Source: Odontocerum albicorne
Lineage: Eukaryota; Arthropoda; Insecta; Trichoptera; Odontoceridae
Direction: 5' to 3'
Length of the DNA: 64,000 nt
Assembly (NCBI GenBank): GCA_949825065.1
Contig: OX463850.1
Span: forward strand, 746,501-810,500
Below, in pieces: positions 12,070-23,309 of this stretch. The position numbers and the translations under genes were made by a program. Position 1 is the stretch's first letter, and each line of letters begins with the position of its first letter. Below the pieces are notes generated by a model. The model was not told the DNA's origin. It did not search any database and was given only the letters and a program-made list of their open reading frames with translations.

Positions 12070-12995
12070 ACTTTTTTGATTCGATAAATTAGGAAAAACA
12101 AACGAATAAAATTTAATATTCAATGCAATGAAACTCTTGAAGCTGTGTGACAGAAGAAAAACAGCCGATATAGTACTGCTATACAAAATCATTCACTCAG
12201 TGATTGATGCACCTCACTTACTCGCGAGCATTTCATTTCCTATTCCCACTAGATCCAGAAGACAGCTCAATCCCTTTTATACCGAAAATCGCTATACTAA
12301 TTATAAAATCAACTACTCTATTATTCGTATGCTAAGACTTGGAAACGAGTTTTGCAACAATTTAGATATTTTAATATAAGTATATATAGTATTCGCCAGA
12401 ATATCACAACAATATTAAGAAATAGTTACTAACTTTGTGCTCTCCTTTATTAATATAAATAACCTAGTATAAACGAAACATTAAGAACAATACTTTGCCT
12501 CTAGAATTGAGTAACCCTGCACCAACATGTGGAAGGTTTCAATTTCAATACAACTTGCATCTCGTTCTACAAGTGAGCCCATGTGTTTTCTATATCTCAA
12601 GATCTATCCATAAAATTCTCAAAAAATCCTTTTTTTGTTCTATGTAAGCGTTATTCCACTAAAAACAAATCTGAGTTCTTTACCTCTATAAAATAAGTCT
12701 TCGACAATTATGTAAGTCTGCTTGGTGAAGTTTGGTAATATTTTGTGGTATACATACATACACATATTGAACTAAAATATACATATAATTATTAAATAAT
12801 TTTAAAACAATGACTGTAATTTATTATTACTTCTGCTTTTTGTATCTTCATGCTAGTTTATGATATAGTTTTCTATTTTTTGTCAATAATTTTAAGTACT
12901 TGTATAACCTGTCACATGTTGATTTGTATATAAAGACCCTGTTGTGTCGTTAATTAAATTAAATAAATAAATAAATAAGTAAATAAATAAATATT
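12070..12995 (+). mobile_element. LINE 3' end (family B), 5'-truncated
   Basis: The frame at 12128-12379 encodes the end of a LINE ORF2: KLLKLCDRRKTADIVLLYK, then LLASISF and a basic RSRRQLNPFY block, ending near RMLRLGNEFCNN. A 3' UTR of about 580 bp follows and ends in an imperfect (TAAA)n tail at about 12950-12995. A minus-strand copy with the same UTR lies at 44.15-44.80 kb, which supports the family. The family is jockey/CR1-like in style, but the clade is not proven. Confidence 0.7.
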
Positions 12996-13374
12996 TACAT
13001 TTTTTCAATTAATTTATCATGTTAAGCTTTCACATACAGGATTTATCCAATAACATTCAAAATTGAATGATAATTATGTACAATAATAATAAATAAATAC
13101 GAAATAATTGCTAAGCAAAAACAACTATGTTCAAAATACTTTTTCAAAAAATATTTTCTGAAATGTTAATATCCGAGGACGTAATGCCCCAAATAACGAT
13201 TCAGAATACTCGCACAACCCCTGAAACAAAATATGAAAACAGTGTTATACAGAAAAAATACAAAAACAGCATAAGACGGACCCAACACAATAACAAAGTA
13301 AACGTGTATACTCGTAATTCATTCATTTCATCCCGGCAAGAACAACTTGTTCACAAACGTGCCATCACGCCATT

Positions 13375-13830
13375 TCATTGTCGGGGTAGGCACATAGGAC
13401 AGATCGCCAGACCTTTTTATCTCGACACACATTCTTATTCTTTTCTACACATATACACCTTCTCAGACAACTTCTACGATTTCTTTGACTTTATACGTTT
13501 CCTTCTTTAAGAATATTATGTCATTGAAGCAACCATACTTTCTTTAGTTTTCTTCTTATACGAGTACACCTTCCACTTACGATATATCTATTTTTTTTAG
13601 TCTTTATTCATTAGTTCGTTCCATATGCCCAAACCATCTATCAGTGTGCCTTTCTTAATCTCACTTAACATATCAACCCAAAGTTCGCATTTATCACTTA
13701 TCATTTCATTACGTATTCTGTTATACATTGTCGTTCTGCGTATTCTCCTCAATACACGTATTTTTACAGCATTTATTCGACTAATATAAGTATTTTTCCA
13801 CGGCAACTATTTTACCATCTGTTAAAATAC
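13375..13830 (-). pseudogene. LINE C-terminal remnant (family D)
   Basis: On the minus strand, 13597-13806 reads INAVKIRVLRRIRRTTMYNR, then IRNEMISDKCELWVDMLSEI, which is the typical tail of an RT after the catalytic domain. A frameshift breaks the expected WFGH..RM block. The 3' UTR-like part includes the TGTCGGGGTAGGCA phrase, also seen near 24.94 kb. Confidence 0.7.
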
Positions 13831-13964
13831 TACCTAAATAGAAGTTTCAATTTGCTCTAATCTTTCATTATTCCCCCATATATCGCATTTACTTTTCCTT
13901 TCACACTTTTTTATCACAATTACTTTAGAGTTTGCAACATCATAAGAAATTCCATATAATGTCC

Positions 13965-14057
13965 AATCTGTGTAGTGTAGTCTTATTACAGATTGTCCAA
14001 TCTGCGCAGTGCAGTCTCGTGACATATTGTCCAATCTGTGCAATTCAGTCTTGTTAC
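13965..14057. repeat. Short tandem triplication, ~37-bp unit
   Basis: Three imperfect copies of TGTCCAATCTGTGCAGTGCA-like sequence follow one another. Confidence 0.8.
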
Positions 14058-14514
14058 GCAAGAGTTGTACAATTAATTAGTTGCAACCACTTCACTATGG
14101 AACAAATATTTTGCTGATCGAGCTTACAAGGAATACACACATGTACTCGTAGTATGACAGACTGAGTTAGCTCCAGACTACCGAAATATAATATGACTAT
14201 CTTAACAATGTAGTGAAGTCACAGATTTTTCTTCTATCTGAAAAGGTTGTAAGATTCACTACTTCGTTTTTTGATTAAGTATCACGACTGACTAAACGAA
14301 GTCTTAGAGTGTATACACATGTGAGGATTTGGTGTTTCCTCTTTTATTTAAAGTGTTATGCCAGTGGTTTCAGGAAGTATCTATTCCACAGCTATTTAGT
14401 TTAGGTGAACTGAAGTCTGTGTATTTAGAGTTTATGTCAAGTTGATCATATCTGATGGGAGTAAACCCCAGTTCCTCTTCCAAAGCGGTTCCGATAAACT
14501 GCCCCAGAAAACAA
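14058..14514. other. Unassigned DNA with one hexamer scar
   Basis: No gene seen. TACTCGTA is at 14144-14151. Confidence 0.4.
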
Positions 14515-15956
14515 ATGTTGACCAGAGATGAATGTGATGACCTCATACATAAGTGCCTGAAAAGCGACTAATCGAGTGTTATCCACCAAATATCGTCATA
14601 GTGTAGTTGACCAGAGATGAATGTGATGACCTCATCCATAAGTGCCTGAAAAGCGACTAATCGAGTGTTATCCACCAAATATCATTATAGTACTATATAG
14701 TTGACCAGATATGAATGTGATGACCTCATCCATAAGTTCCTGAAAAGCGACTAATCGAGTGTTATCCACAAAATGTCGTTATAGTACTATAGTTGACCAG
14801 ATATGAATGTGATGACCTCATCCATAAGTGCCTGAAAAGCGACTAATCGAGTGTTATCCACAAAATATCGTTATAGTACTATATAGTTGACCAGATATGA
14901 ATGTGATGACCTCATCCATAAGTGCCTGAAAAGCGACTAATCGAGTGTTATCCACCAAATATCGTCATAGTATAGTTAACCAGATATGAATGTGATGACC
15001 TCATCCATAAGTACCTGAAAAGCGACTAATCGAGTGTTATCCACCAAATATCGTTATAGTATAGTTGACCAGATATGAATGTGATGACCTCATCCATAAG
15101 TGCCTGAAAAGCGACTAATCGAGTGTTATCCACCAAATATCGTCATAGTATAGTTGACCAGAGATGAATGTGATGACCTCATCCATAAGTGCCTGAAAAG
15201 CGACTAATCGAGTGTTATCCACCAAATATCGTTATAGTATAGTTGACCAGATATGAATGTGATGACCTCATCCATAAGTGCCTGAAAAGCGATTAATCGA
15301 GTGTTATCCACCAAATATCGTCATAGTATAGTTGACCAGAGATGAATGTGATGACCTCATCCATAAGTGCCTGAAAAGCGACTAATCGAGTGTTATCCAC
15401 CAAATATCGTTATAGTATAGTTGACCAGAGATGAATGTGATGACCTCATCCATAAGTGCCTGAAAAGCGACTAATTGAGTGTTATCCACCAAATATCGTC
15501 ATAGTATAGTTGACCAGAGATGAATGTGATGACCTCATCCATAAGTGCCTGAAAAGCGACTAATCGAGTGTTATCCACCAAATATCGTTATAGTATAGTT
15601 GACCAGAGATGAATGTGATGACCTCATCCATAAGTGCCTGAAAAGCGACTAATCGAGTGTTATCCACCAAATATCGTCATAGTATAGTTGACCAGAGATG
15701 AATGTGATGACCTCATCCATAAGTGCCTGAAAAGCGACTAATCTAGTGTTATCCACCAAATATCGTCATAGTATAGTTGACCAGAGATGAATGTGATGAC
15801 CTCATCCATAAATGCCTGAAAAGTGACTAATCGAGTGTTTTCCACCAAATATCGTCATAGTGTAGTTGACCAGATATGAATGTGATGACCTCATCCATAA
15901 GTGCCTGAAAAGCGACTAATCGAGTGTTATCCACCAGATATCGTCAAAGTATAGTT
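14515..15956. repeat. Minisatellite, ~89-bp unit, about 16 copies
   Basis: The unit includes GATGAATGTGATGACCTCAT and AAAGCGACTAATCGAGTG. Early copies are 92-94 bp owing to an extra TACTATA-like segment; later ones are about 88-89 bp. Many alternate between ATCGTCATAG and ATCGTTATAG, suggesting dimeric expansion. Confidence 0.95.
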
Positions 15957-15982
15957 TTTAAATTAAAAAATCGTCTATATCT

Positions 15983-16312
15983 TGTTTATTTATTTAACAC
16001 TTTATTGCAAATCAAATCTGGCGGGCTTATTGCCAGGCGGCAATCTCTTCCAACCAACCAGACAAAAGTAAATGAGCAAGTTACGTGGTCGTATAAATCA
16101 TTCAAATGACTATCGACCCCCACGAAATCAAACTGTCAAACCCCACAAAGACGGACAATCACCCGAACATTATTTTTCATATAAAGTGAGATATCATTAA
16201 TCAAAAGGAAAGAAAGGGATGGTGGCATGGAAAGGGAAAAAATCAGGAATGAAACACCTCATATTACTGACTAGAAATTAAGAGTTTTTTCAGTCGCTTC
16301 TAATAGCATGCC
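15983..16312 (-). mobile_element. LINE 3' end (family A), UTR only
   Basis: The reverse complement of this segment matches the 3' UTR of the LINE copies at 23.97-24.20 and 61.5-61.8 kb, including the ISSQ-stop codons (TTAATTTCTAGTCAGTAA), GTGATTGTCC.TCTTTGTGG and the end GATT..TTTGCAATAAAGTG. The A-rich tail lies at the low-coordinate side. Confidence 0.8.
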
Positions 16313-16439
16313 AAGGACATTGTTTATAGTTAACAGACAAAAAAAGTTAGTCAAGATGGCCTATATGTTATATACGAGTAGGTATACACTTGCGAATATG
16401 TTTTCATAAATTGTTGAAATTTGCAAATTGTATTTTAAC

Positions 16440-16908
16440 AAAACCTAAATTTAATTGCTGAAAACATGTAAAAAATATCGGCCTACAAAACGAGCGAAGC
16501 GACCACCTCAAACGAATGCCCAAGAGCCACTGAAGCAAGAGGAGCGAGCGAACTGAGATTCTATTTCTTGCGTTCCCATATACTTAAGTAGCGCGAGAGT
16601 GAGACGTGAAAAGCGTCGCTTCCTCCCCCATAGCAGTTTTTTAGAATGAATATACCTACGTCACACACTGGCACACGTTTGATTGTATTGGTGAATTTAT
16701 TCCCGATTTTCACAAAATATATCTAATGTGGCCGATAAGTGCTAATTATTATTAATATTATTTTTTTCATTCAATGCGTAAATGTATCACGGAGGAATAG
16801 CTAAAATCTGATCCCAGTAATAATTATATTATACGAGTATTTATAGAGATTATAAAGTTTTTATAAGCAATGTGTACTTGTTACACATCACAAGGAAGGA
16901 AGGGTTAA
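16440..16908 (+). mobile_element. TTAA-type MITE, 5'-truncated copy
   Basis: It aligns by eye to the longer copies at 28.05, 39.04 and 55.22 kb from GAAAACATG.AAAAAATATC onward and ends GGAAGGAAGGGTTAA. It carries TACGAGTA at 16832-16839, where the sister copies have none. Confidence 0.75.
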
Positions 16909-17748
16909 TGGTGATACAGCAATCGAAAATGGTGGCCGGTCTTGAACTGACGACGACTAAGTCGAGGCTTAGATCGAGAATATTCAGCATTTTACATCAT
17001 TAAATATTGCGGAGATTCTGAAAATATAGATAACCACTGTCCACGAGCATTAGGCGCAATTTTACGAAATAACTCCACGAAAAACTATTATGAAAAACAT
17101 ATCAAGAGCTCTATGTCCTATAACATGGTTATTGTGGAGTTTTTTGGTGAATTGTGTTATTTTACGTATGCTTGCAGACCATTTCTATTAGTCATTTGTC
17201 CAACGAGCATAGAAATGGGTATTTTTGCACTAAACTCATCCCTGGTCCCTTATCTCCCCGAGACCATTTCACGCGTCATTCGTCAGGGACGCCCTAAGGG
17301 TGAAGAAATTATCAGAGGCTGTAAAGTGTGACGTGATTCCATTATCTTTTATGTGCCACTAGAGAGATCACTTGACGTTGCATTCTTTTTTCTGTTTTGT
17401 TTTTCTCACATTATGTATTTATTATTGGCAGGGGCATAAAATTTTGTCTCTTTTCTTAGAAAATAGAAAATCATTGGCAACAAATCATATTCTGCCAATG
17501 CTTTTGATATTAATTAGAGATACAATATTTTCGATGTGGATGAACCAATGAAATGTTCAATTATCTATTATAATTTATTCAATAATGGGATTGAATGATC
17601 TGTGAATAGCTTAATATACTTAATTCTAAATATTTAATATAAAGTGATTAAGCTAGCACACCGTATTTAGTCCGATAGGTGTTCTAGGACTGATTGGCTG
17701 CTCCGGTCTAGTGGTGTCAAAGGATAGTTTTGTTGGATTTGAAATGTT
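16909..17748. other. Unassigned DNA; weak exon-like block
   Basis: 16929-16970 has a tRNA-like B-box (minus strand). 17113-17331 is a 72-codon frame whose C-terminal half (LVPYLPETISRVIRQGRPKG) looks protein-like and follows GCTTGCAG, but no family is recognised and splicing cannot be judged. Confidence 0.3.
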
Positions 17749-17964
17749 CTATGAAAGTTCTGGCAACTTGTTGGACTTAAAAAACTCTAGACCTGTAGCC
17801 GCTTTATAAGAGAAAAAAATATGCGCTGCGATTTCCCTTTTCCCGTGGTGTTTGACCATTAGTCCGTCGTCACTACTATTATTTTCATGCTCAGGTGTGT
17901 CGTCACCGGAGAATAAGTCTCTTAGGACAGTACCGTCTTCGTCACTATATGACAACACGCTCAT
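17749..17964 (-). CDS. Small acidic ORF, unrecognised
   Basis: A 71-codon ORF starts MSVLSYSDEDGTVLRDLF and continues through a Ser/Asp/Glu-rich stretch (GDDTPEHENNSSDDG) to a stop after KLPELS. An acidic N-terminus of this kind is common in piggyBac-like transposases, and TTAA-type MITEs are present nearby, but no catalytic region follows, so this is only a suggestion. It could also be chance. Confidence 0.25.
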   Translation of the reverse strand: MSVLSYSDEDGTVLRDLFSGDDTPEHENNSSDDGLMVKHHGKREIAAHIFFSYKAATGLEFFKSNKLPELS

Positions 17965-18105
17965 AAATCAAATAAAAAAGATTTCTAGTGTAGATCGCAT
18001 TGGATGGGGACTTATGTTGTCCCCAATAACAGCGTGGGTCGAACTGAACTATATTATTTATTCTTAAATTATTCGACGCTCTCCAGTTTGAGGTTAACAA
18101 GCTCT

Positions 18106-18652
18106 TATACTCAAGAAAATGTAGAATGGCCCCTGTGCCGCTTGAAATGTCATGTGTCAAAGGGGTGGGATAAAATCGTTTTTTTATAAATCGAAAAATA
18201 GTTTTTCCCTAAACTGACATTTTAATTACTAATTATCATTATAATGACTTTCTTATGTATTGTATGATTTCCATCTATCTTTAAAAAGGCCAAGATCCGC
18301 TTTTAATTAATACTAATTACAAACATTTAATTTAAGGTATAAAAAAATCGAAAATCCAATTATCATATACCCCATCCCTAGCCAATGTAGATTAACGTAG
18401 TGACTTTTGACAAACGTCACCAAATATTATTTGATTTTAACAAACTGCCACATTTTTGCTAATTTGTAACAAGATGTATTAATTTGTCATTATTGTTAGT
18501 TTGATGTAATGTATTTACCTAAATAAATTGCCATTTATTAGAATCGAGGCTTATATTAAAGTTGATAAAATAATTAAAATTACTGAACGTCGTTACAAGG
18601 TTGTATTGGGGCCAATTTGTGAACTGTCACAGGGTATATTTTCTCTAGTATA
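18106..18652. mobile_element. TA-flanked MITE, solo copy
   Basis: The ends are imperfect inverted repeats: TATACTCAAGAAAATGTAG... and the complement of ...TTTTCTCTAGTATA. The whole 547 bp is paralogous to the MITE at 48248-49050, but here the site at TTAAAGTTGATAAAATAA (about 18558-18575) is uninterrupted. No coding capacity. Confidence 0.85.
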
Positions 18653-18664
18653 GTGAAATAATTA

Positions 18665-18735
18665 GGCTACGTTTGGGAGTGAAACTCGCAACCCCCGTGC
18701 TGGAAGACAGGTGTCTTATTAACTAGGACACTGAG
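18665..18735 (-). mobile_element. tRNA-like SINE head
   Basis: On the minus strand there is GTCCTAGTTAATAAGACACC (A-box region), then a B-box-like GGGTTGCGAGTTTCAC. It is part of a set of similar heads at 20.46, 22.64, 38.81 and 39.68 kb. Confidence 0.5.
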
Positions 18736-18815
18736 GTCAAGACATATTGAACTATGAAGATTTTATAAAAAATCATAATATCTACGAGCATTACGGTGTA
18801 TTCTATTACACGTAC

Positions 18816-18921
18816 CTTGAGATGACCCTGTTAACGGCCTCCTGTCATGGGACCTATAAAGTGGACCTCTGCTAGGGAGGGTCGGGCGAGGGACAGCAGG
18901 CCCGGCCCGCCCCGTGTCACG
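18816..18921 (-). CDS. Candidate GC-rich exon, unrecognised
   Basis: A 106-bp block of high GC stands out in AT-rich surroundings. On the minus strand it is preceded by CTAATTACAG and followed by CTCAAG|GTACGTG, a good donor. One frame is open throughout (RDTGRAGPAVPRPTLPSRG...); another looks more protein-like (LAEVHFIGPMTGG) but has a stop, so it may be a broken exon. No family is recognised. Confidence 0.35.
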
Positions 18922-19179
18922 CTGTAATTAGACGGTATAATTTTAATTGTCCAACACTTCAATAGGGGTTTTATGATTATCGCTTTGCCCCGGAAAATTT
19001 TAATACCCTTTTATTATAGCCATTATATATTATAGATTTTAAAAAAATCGACACTAAATAGTTTTCATAAAATAATTTTATGGTTACTTAATTTTTATTG
19101 TTAATTTAAAACCAAAATTTTCATTTTTTTAATTGATCGATATAATACGACGGGGTATTATGACAAAACTTTTGTTGTT

Positions 19180-19256
19180 GCTGGTTAGAAATATTGGTGC
19201 CGTATGCAGCTTATGAAAGCACTTGAAGTGAACCCTTCTTGGGAGGTCTTGTCAAA
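19180..19256 (+). pseudogene. LINE tail fragment (family F)
   Basis: The phrase ATTGGTGCCGTATGCAGCTT and the following TTGGGAGGTCTT match the C-terminal end of the LINE seen at 63.43-63.51 kb and, in reverse, at 23.4 kb (SVRDMGSVCSFRKH). The downstream 19441-19690 also parallels 63.53-63.76 kb. Confidence 0.55.
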
Positions 19257-19440
19257 ATGCATGATTATACGAGTATATGAACACACTTACACTACACTCC
19301 TCCGAATGCATGATTATACGAGTATATGAACACACGTATACTACACTCCTCCGAACGCATGATTATATATGAACACACGTACACTACACTCCTCCGAATG
19401 CATGATTATATATGAAAACACGTACACTACACTCCTCCGA
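19257..19440. repeat. Minisatellite, 49/43-bp unit, 4 copies
   Basis: The unit ends ACTACACTCCTCCGAA. Copies 1 and 2 contain TACGAGTA (19268, 19317); copies 3 and 4 lack exactly six bases at that point, reading GATTATATATGAA. Apart from that difference the copies are nearly identical. Confidence 0.95.
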
Positions 19441-19738
19441 ATGTGTTACAATACTATCACATATCGGAAGATTTATAAAGGTTCTTTATAGTTTCCCTTC
19501 CTTTGATAAGTTTTCTGGGTTGTCTTAGCAAATATGTTTCTTTAATACGAGTATATGCAGAAGCGGGGAAGTCCCCAAACCAATTGTCGCAGTTTTCACC
19601 TTTCTATTCTTATACTTAACTTATTTTTGATTTTTTGTATTAATTTTAATCAGTGGGCTCGAATTCGGGGTAAGGCCACCCTTGAGGAATTTCAGCTTTC
19701 TAAATAGTGCTAAATAAAATGTCATTTCATTATTATTA

Positions 19739-19845
19739 TTAACCCTTCCTTCTCTGTGATGTGTAACTAGTACACATTGCTTATAAAAATTTAATATCTC
19801 TATAAATATAATAAATACTGGGTTCAGATTTTAGGCATTCCTCTG
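19739..19845 (-). mobile_element. TTAA-type MITE fragment
   Basis: It begins TTAACCCTTCCTTCTCTGTG and is the reverse complement of the 3' end of the MITE family (ACACATTGCTT, TCTATAAATATAATAAATAC). Only about 107 bp remain. Confidence 0.75.
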
Positions 19846-19956
19846 GATCTCATTCAAAATGGTTAAGGTCATTCGAAAGAAAATTTTCTGCTCTATAAGA
19901 TATTGTGTTTGCTTTTACGTTACATATATTATTTTATTTGATTACAAGCCTTCAAA

Positions 19957-20254
19957 ATGGAATGTCAAGTAGATGAAAGTGAGCATTTTCGACACCTCCA
20001 TCTGTTCGCGTTCAATCGAGGGAATAAAGCTGCCAAAGCTGCTCGCGATATTTGCTAAGTGTACGGTGAAGATGCTATGAATGAAAGGACAGGTCGTCGA
20101 TGGTTTTTCCTTCAATAATGACGTCGAATTGCGGACATGGCTGGACGAATTTCTCGAGTCAAGACCGGATGGTTTTTATCGCACAAGCATTGAAAAAATT
20201 GTAGAACGTTGACAAGAAGTTGTAAATAATGAAAGAGAATACATTATTGACTAA
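19957..20254 (+). pseudogene. Broken mariner transposase, internally deleted
   Basis: The N-terminus starts MECQVDESEHFRHLHLFAFN and continues RGNKAAKAARDIC, a stop, then VYGEDAMNERTGRRWF, which is the typical first helix-turn-helix region of mariner proteins. The frame then jumps to the extreme C-terminus (LRTWLDEFLESRPDGFY, IEKIVERxQEVVNN), ending at TAA. The whole catalytic DDD core is missing. A 36-bp segment holding the last codons is duplicated just after (20225-20295). The element outside the ORF probably spans about 19850-20390, but I could not fix its terminal repeats. Confidence 0.75.
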
Positions 20255-20454
20255 TTTGTAAAATAATGAAGGAGAATACATTATTGACTAATTTGTTGTA
20301 ATTTTTTGTTGTTGTATCCTCTTGATCTCTTAATTTGAAAAACAACGGACACAACTTATGTTAACACCCAATAACTCTACATATTTTTTGGCTCTTGAGT
20401 GGTTTATGAATTTAACTCTTCGATTAGAATTTTAATTTTTGTTTATGAACCCAT

Positions 20455-20525
20455 CGGAACTCGAATTTAAATCCTTAGGCTGCACATATGCTTTACCAAC
20501 TTGGCTACTGAGGTGGTCATTTACG
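20455..20525 (-). mobile_element. tRNA-like SINE head
   Basis: On the minus strand it reads CAGTAGCCAAGTTGGTAAAG (A-box-like), then ATTTAAATTCGAGTTCC (weak B box). TACGAGTA at 20522-20529 sits at its edge. Confidence 0.5.
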
Positions 20526-20834
20526 AGTATGTTGAATATGCCAAAACTTCATTAATTTTTATAACGTTTTATTGCAAACTATTATAATTTTGCCGTAATA
20601 CCGGAAACGATTTTTGACAGAACTCTTTCAGTACAACGCATTTCGTTTTAAATTTGCATACAAATATATTAAAGGCACCTGCACGTGATGTTGAGTGTGA
20701 AATATTATATAATACATAAATTGTTTTTTTTTCTTACTTTGCGTGTAAATGCCTACTTTGACACGAACACAATGGAGTACCGAGAATTTAATACAGTTGA
20801 TTTGAAATGAAGCAAAAAAAAAACAGATGCGTTA

Positions 20835-21655
20835 GACTCTCGCGCGGTAGAAGTGAAACTTCTTAGCTCCTAGGAAAAGTAGATTTTATGCATTGCTTTT
20901 TTATCATTTGTTAACGATGTTTTTTAGGATTAGGAAATGGTTATGTGGAATTTAATTCAAGAAAATCTCTCTTAATTAAATAAGAAATATAATTTTTTTA
21001 AATAAATAATAATAATATAATACACTTTATAATATTCCATTTATATTTTTTAATATTAAATATATTAATATTTTTATGTTATTATTCATTATTAACTTAA
21101 GTATTTTTATATAATTATTTATTTATTATTATATTGTATTATTTTAATAACATCATTATTTATGATATTATTTTATTATATTATTTATTAATTACATTAA
21201 ATTTAATTATAATATTGTATAATAGTTATATAATTATTAATAATATAATGACATGTATATATTATTTTAATTATATATTGAATATAAATTAAATAAATAT
21301 GAAATAAAATAAAATAATTTAACATAAAATAAAATTAATAAATGTTAAATGTATTAATATAAAAATTATATACTTAAAAAAATATTATTATTTTAATTTT
21401 AATAATATATTTAATAATAAATAATAATTTTAATAATAATGTACGAGTAATACACTTAACATTATTAAAATAATATTAATTATTACTAATACTAAATAAT
21501 TATTTATATTAAAATAATTAATAAATATTTATTAATAAATAAAATAGTTAATAATAATAAATAATAATTTAATAATAATTATATAATACACCGTTTCACT
21601 TTTCGTGACGTTCAGGTCAATTTGTCCTTCCGCGCCTATCGAAGTTTCACTTCAA
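20835..21655. mobile_element. AT-island with GC-rich ends, possible element
   Basis: Almost pure A/T (TAATA, ATTATT words) from about 20985 to 21590 is bounded by GCGCGGTAGAAGTGAAACTT on one side and CGCGCCTATCGAAGTTTCAC on the other. The GAAGTGAAACTT motif occurs in inverted orientation at the two ends. No coding capacity. Treating it as one mobile unit is inference. TACGAGTA lies inside at 21442-21449. Confidence 0.4.
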
Positions 21656-21809
21656 AAAAATAACAAATAAATCTCACAGCTTATTTAAGAAAATCCCTTT
21701 AATAGTTTGTAATACTATATTCTTAATTTTTCATATTTACTCAATCCGTACAGCTATTTCGATAAACTTTGTCAAACTGTGCGTTTAATTTTGTTTCATC
21801 TAATAAAAA

Positions 21810-22206
21810 GTTCTTCCTCTTCGTGTGCCGTGTCTGGTCTTCCTGACGTGAGAATATATCCCTTCATGTGCCGTGTCTGGTCTTCCTGACGTGAGAATAT
21901 ATCCCTTCATGTGCCGTGTCTGGTCTTCCTGACGTGAGAATATATCCCTTCGTGTGCCGTGTCTGGTCTTCCTGACGTGAGAATATATCCCTTCATGTGC
22001 CGTGTCTGGTCTTCCTGACGTGAGAATATATCCCTTCATGTGCCGTGTCTGGTCTTCCTGACGTGAGAATATATCCCTTCATGTGCCGTGTCTGGTCTTC
22101 CTGACGTGAGAATATATCCCTTCATGTGCCGTGTCTGGTCTTCCTGACGTGAGAATATATCCCTTCATGTGCCGTGTCTGGTCTTCCTGACGTGAAAATA
22201 TATCCC
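21810..22206. repeat. Minisatellite, 43-bp unit, about 9 copies
   Basis: The unit contains GTGTCTGGTCTTCCTGACGT and GAGAATATATCCCTTCATG. Copies are almost identical. Open frames across it are by-products of the repeat. Confidence 0.95.
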
Positions 22207-22400
22207 TGCTTTTGGTACAACTTTTTCCGTCATTTTCTCGTTACTTATTTTCAAAATCTGACCCACTTGATCCAACTACGTTATCCTCGGATTATTTTTC
22301 CCTGCACACATTATTTCATCATTCGTTTTTCTACATTTCCAAACCATCTAAACACTTCTGTCTTCAAATTACCACATCCATAAATTATAGTATACAGTAA
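22207..22400 (-). pseudogene. LINE C-terminal remnant (family D)
   Basis: The minus strand shows the TTTCCAAACCATCTAAACAC phrase that corresponds to the WFGH/RM region in better copies. It is badly decayed. Confidence 0.45.
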
Positions 22401-22634
22401 TACACTTTCTTTATGTACAGTACAATATAACTGGGTTTCTCCTTGTAATGAGAAAATTTCTTCCAACTTACCACAAAGATTTAAAATAAAAAAAGCGATT
22501 CCAGCCTGGTTTTCACTTATATCCTATTAACCCATCTTTCTGACATGTCAGAAGAGATTGCCACATGGCAATACGCTCACCAGGTTAAATTTAAAAAAAA
22601 AAATTCAAAGATACCTAAAGTGAAAACCAAACTA

Positions 22635-22720
22635 TAATTAAAACAATCTTGTACCAACGAGAATCGAACGCGTAACCCTCAGGCTGGAAGATAGGTTTAC
22701 TTACCAACGAGACATGCATT
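22635..22720 (-). mobile_element. tRNA-like SINE head
   Basis: On the minus strand there is GTCTCGTTGGTAAGTAAACC, then CCTGAGGGTTACGCGTTCG with a B-box-like GTTCGATTCTC. The body motif TTGCCACATGGCAA lies nearby at 22557. Confidence 0.5.
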
Positions 22721-22929
22721 AAAATACATTTACTTCTGATCTCTTCATTTTGCCTGCTTTCATAAATTGACACTCTTCAATTTTTTTGTAGAGCACCTAT
22801 TTCCACATAATTAATTTTGATTTCAGCCATTTTCTGCTAAGTCTTAGCATCACTTCCATACGTCAATATTAGCACCAATATACGATACAACCTCGATAGG
22901 ATATAATTTCGTAAACAAAGTAAATTAAA

Positions 22930-23225
22930 TGAAACAAGCTGATGAGATTAGACGTGGCATTGATACGAGGCATCAGATAAGATGTAAAAGGACATGAAGT
23001 GTGAGGCAGGAAGCATGAGACAAGAGGTGCGAGACAGGGTATTGGGTAAGGAAGGCATTGAGCAGGATATATTACATCTGGTGAATTTATGGAGGCGATG
23101 CTCCTTAACGAAATTACAAGGGGAGTTAACCTCGTTCAGGAACAACTCCCTGAACGAAGTTCTGGACCACGAGGCTGTGGCAATACTGACAGCTGTGAGA
23201 TCAGTGACGTAGCGAGAAAAAAAGA
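22930..23225 (+). other. GC-richer segment with a 72-codon frame
   Basis: 22994-23212 is open and reads DILHLVNLWRRCSLTKLQG, then NEVLDHEAVAILTAVRSV. It looks more protein-like than its surroundings but has no recognised family and no clear splice sites. It could be transposon-derived. Confidence 0.25.
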
Positions 23226-23309
23226 GTTATCTCCTTGAGTAAATATTTTTAGTAATAATAATAAAATGACAACTAAGATAGTGCTTTTAATAGAGCAAAC
23301 TCCTCAACG

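Noticed and set aside
13127..13510. 127-codon plus-strand frame as a host gene
   Set aside because: Its second half is antisense to a LINE remnant, and the first half is AT-rich with no recognisable motif.
21800..22039. 79-codon minus-strand frame across the 43-bp array
   Set aside because: The frame shifts with each unit and is a by-product of the repeat.
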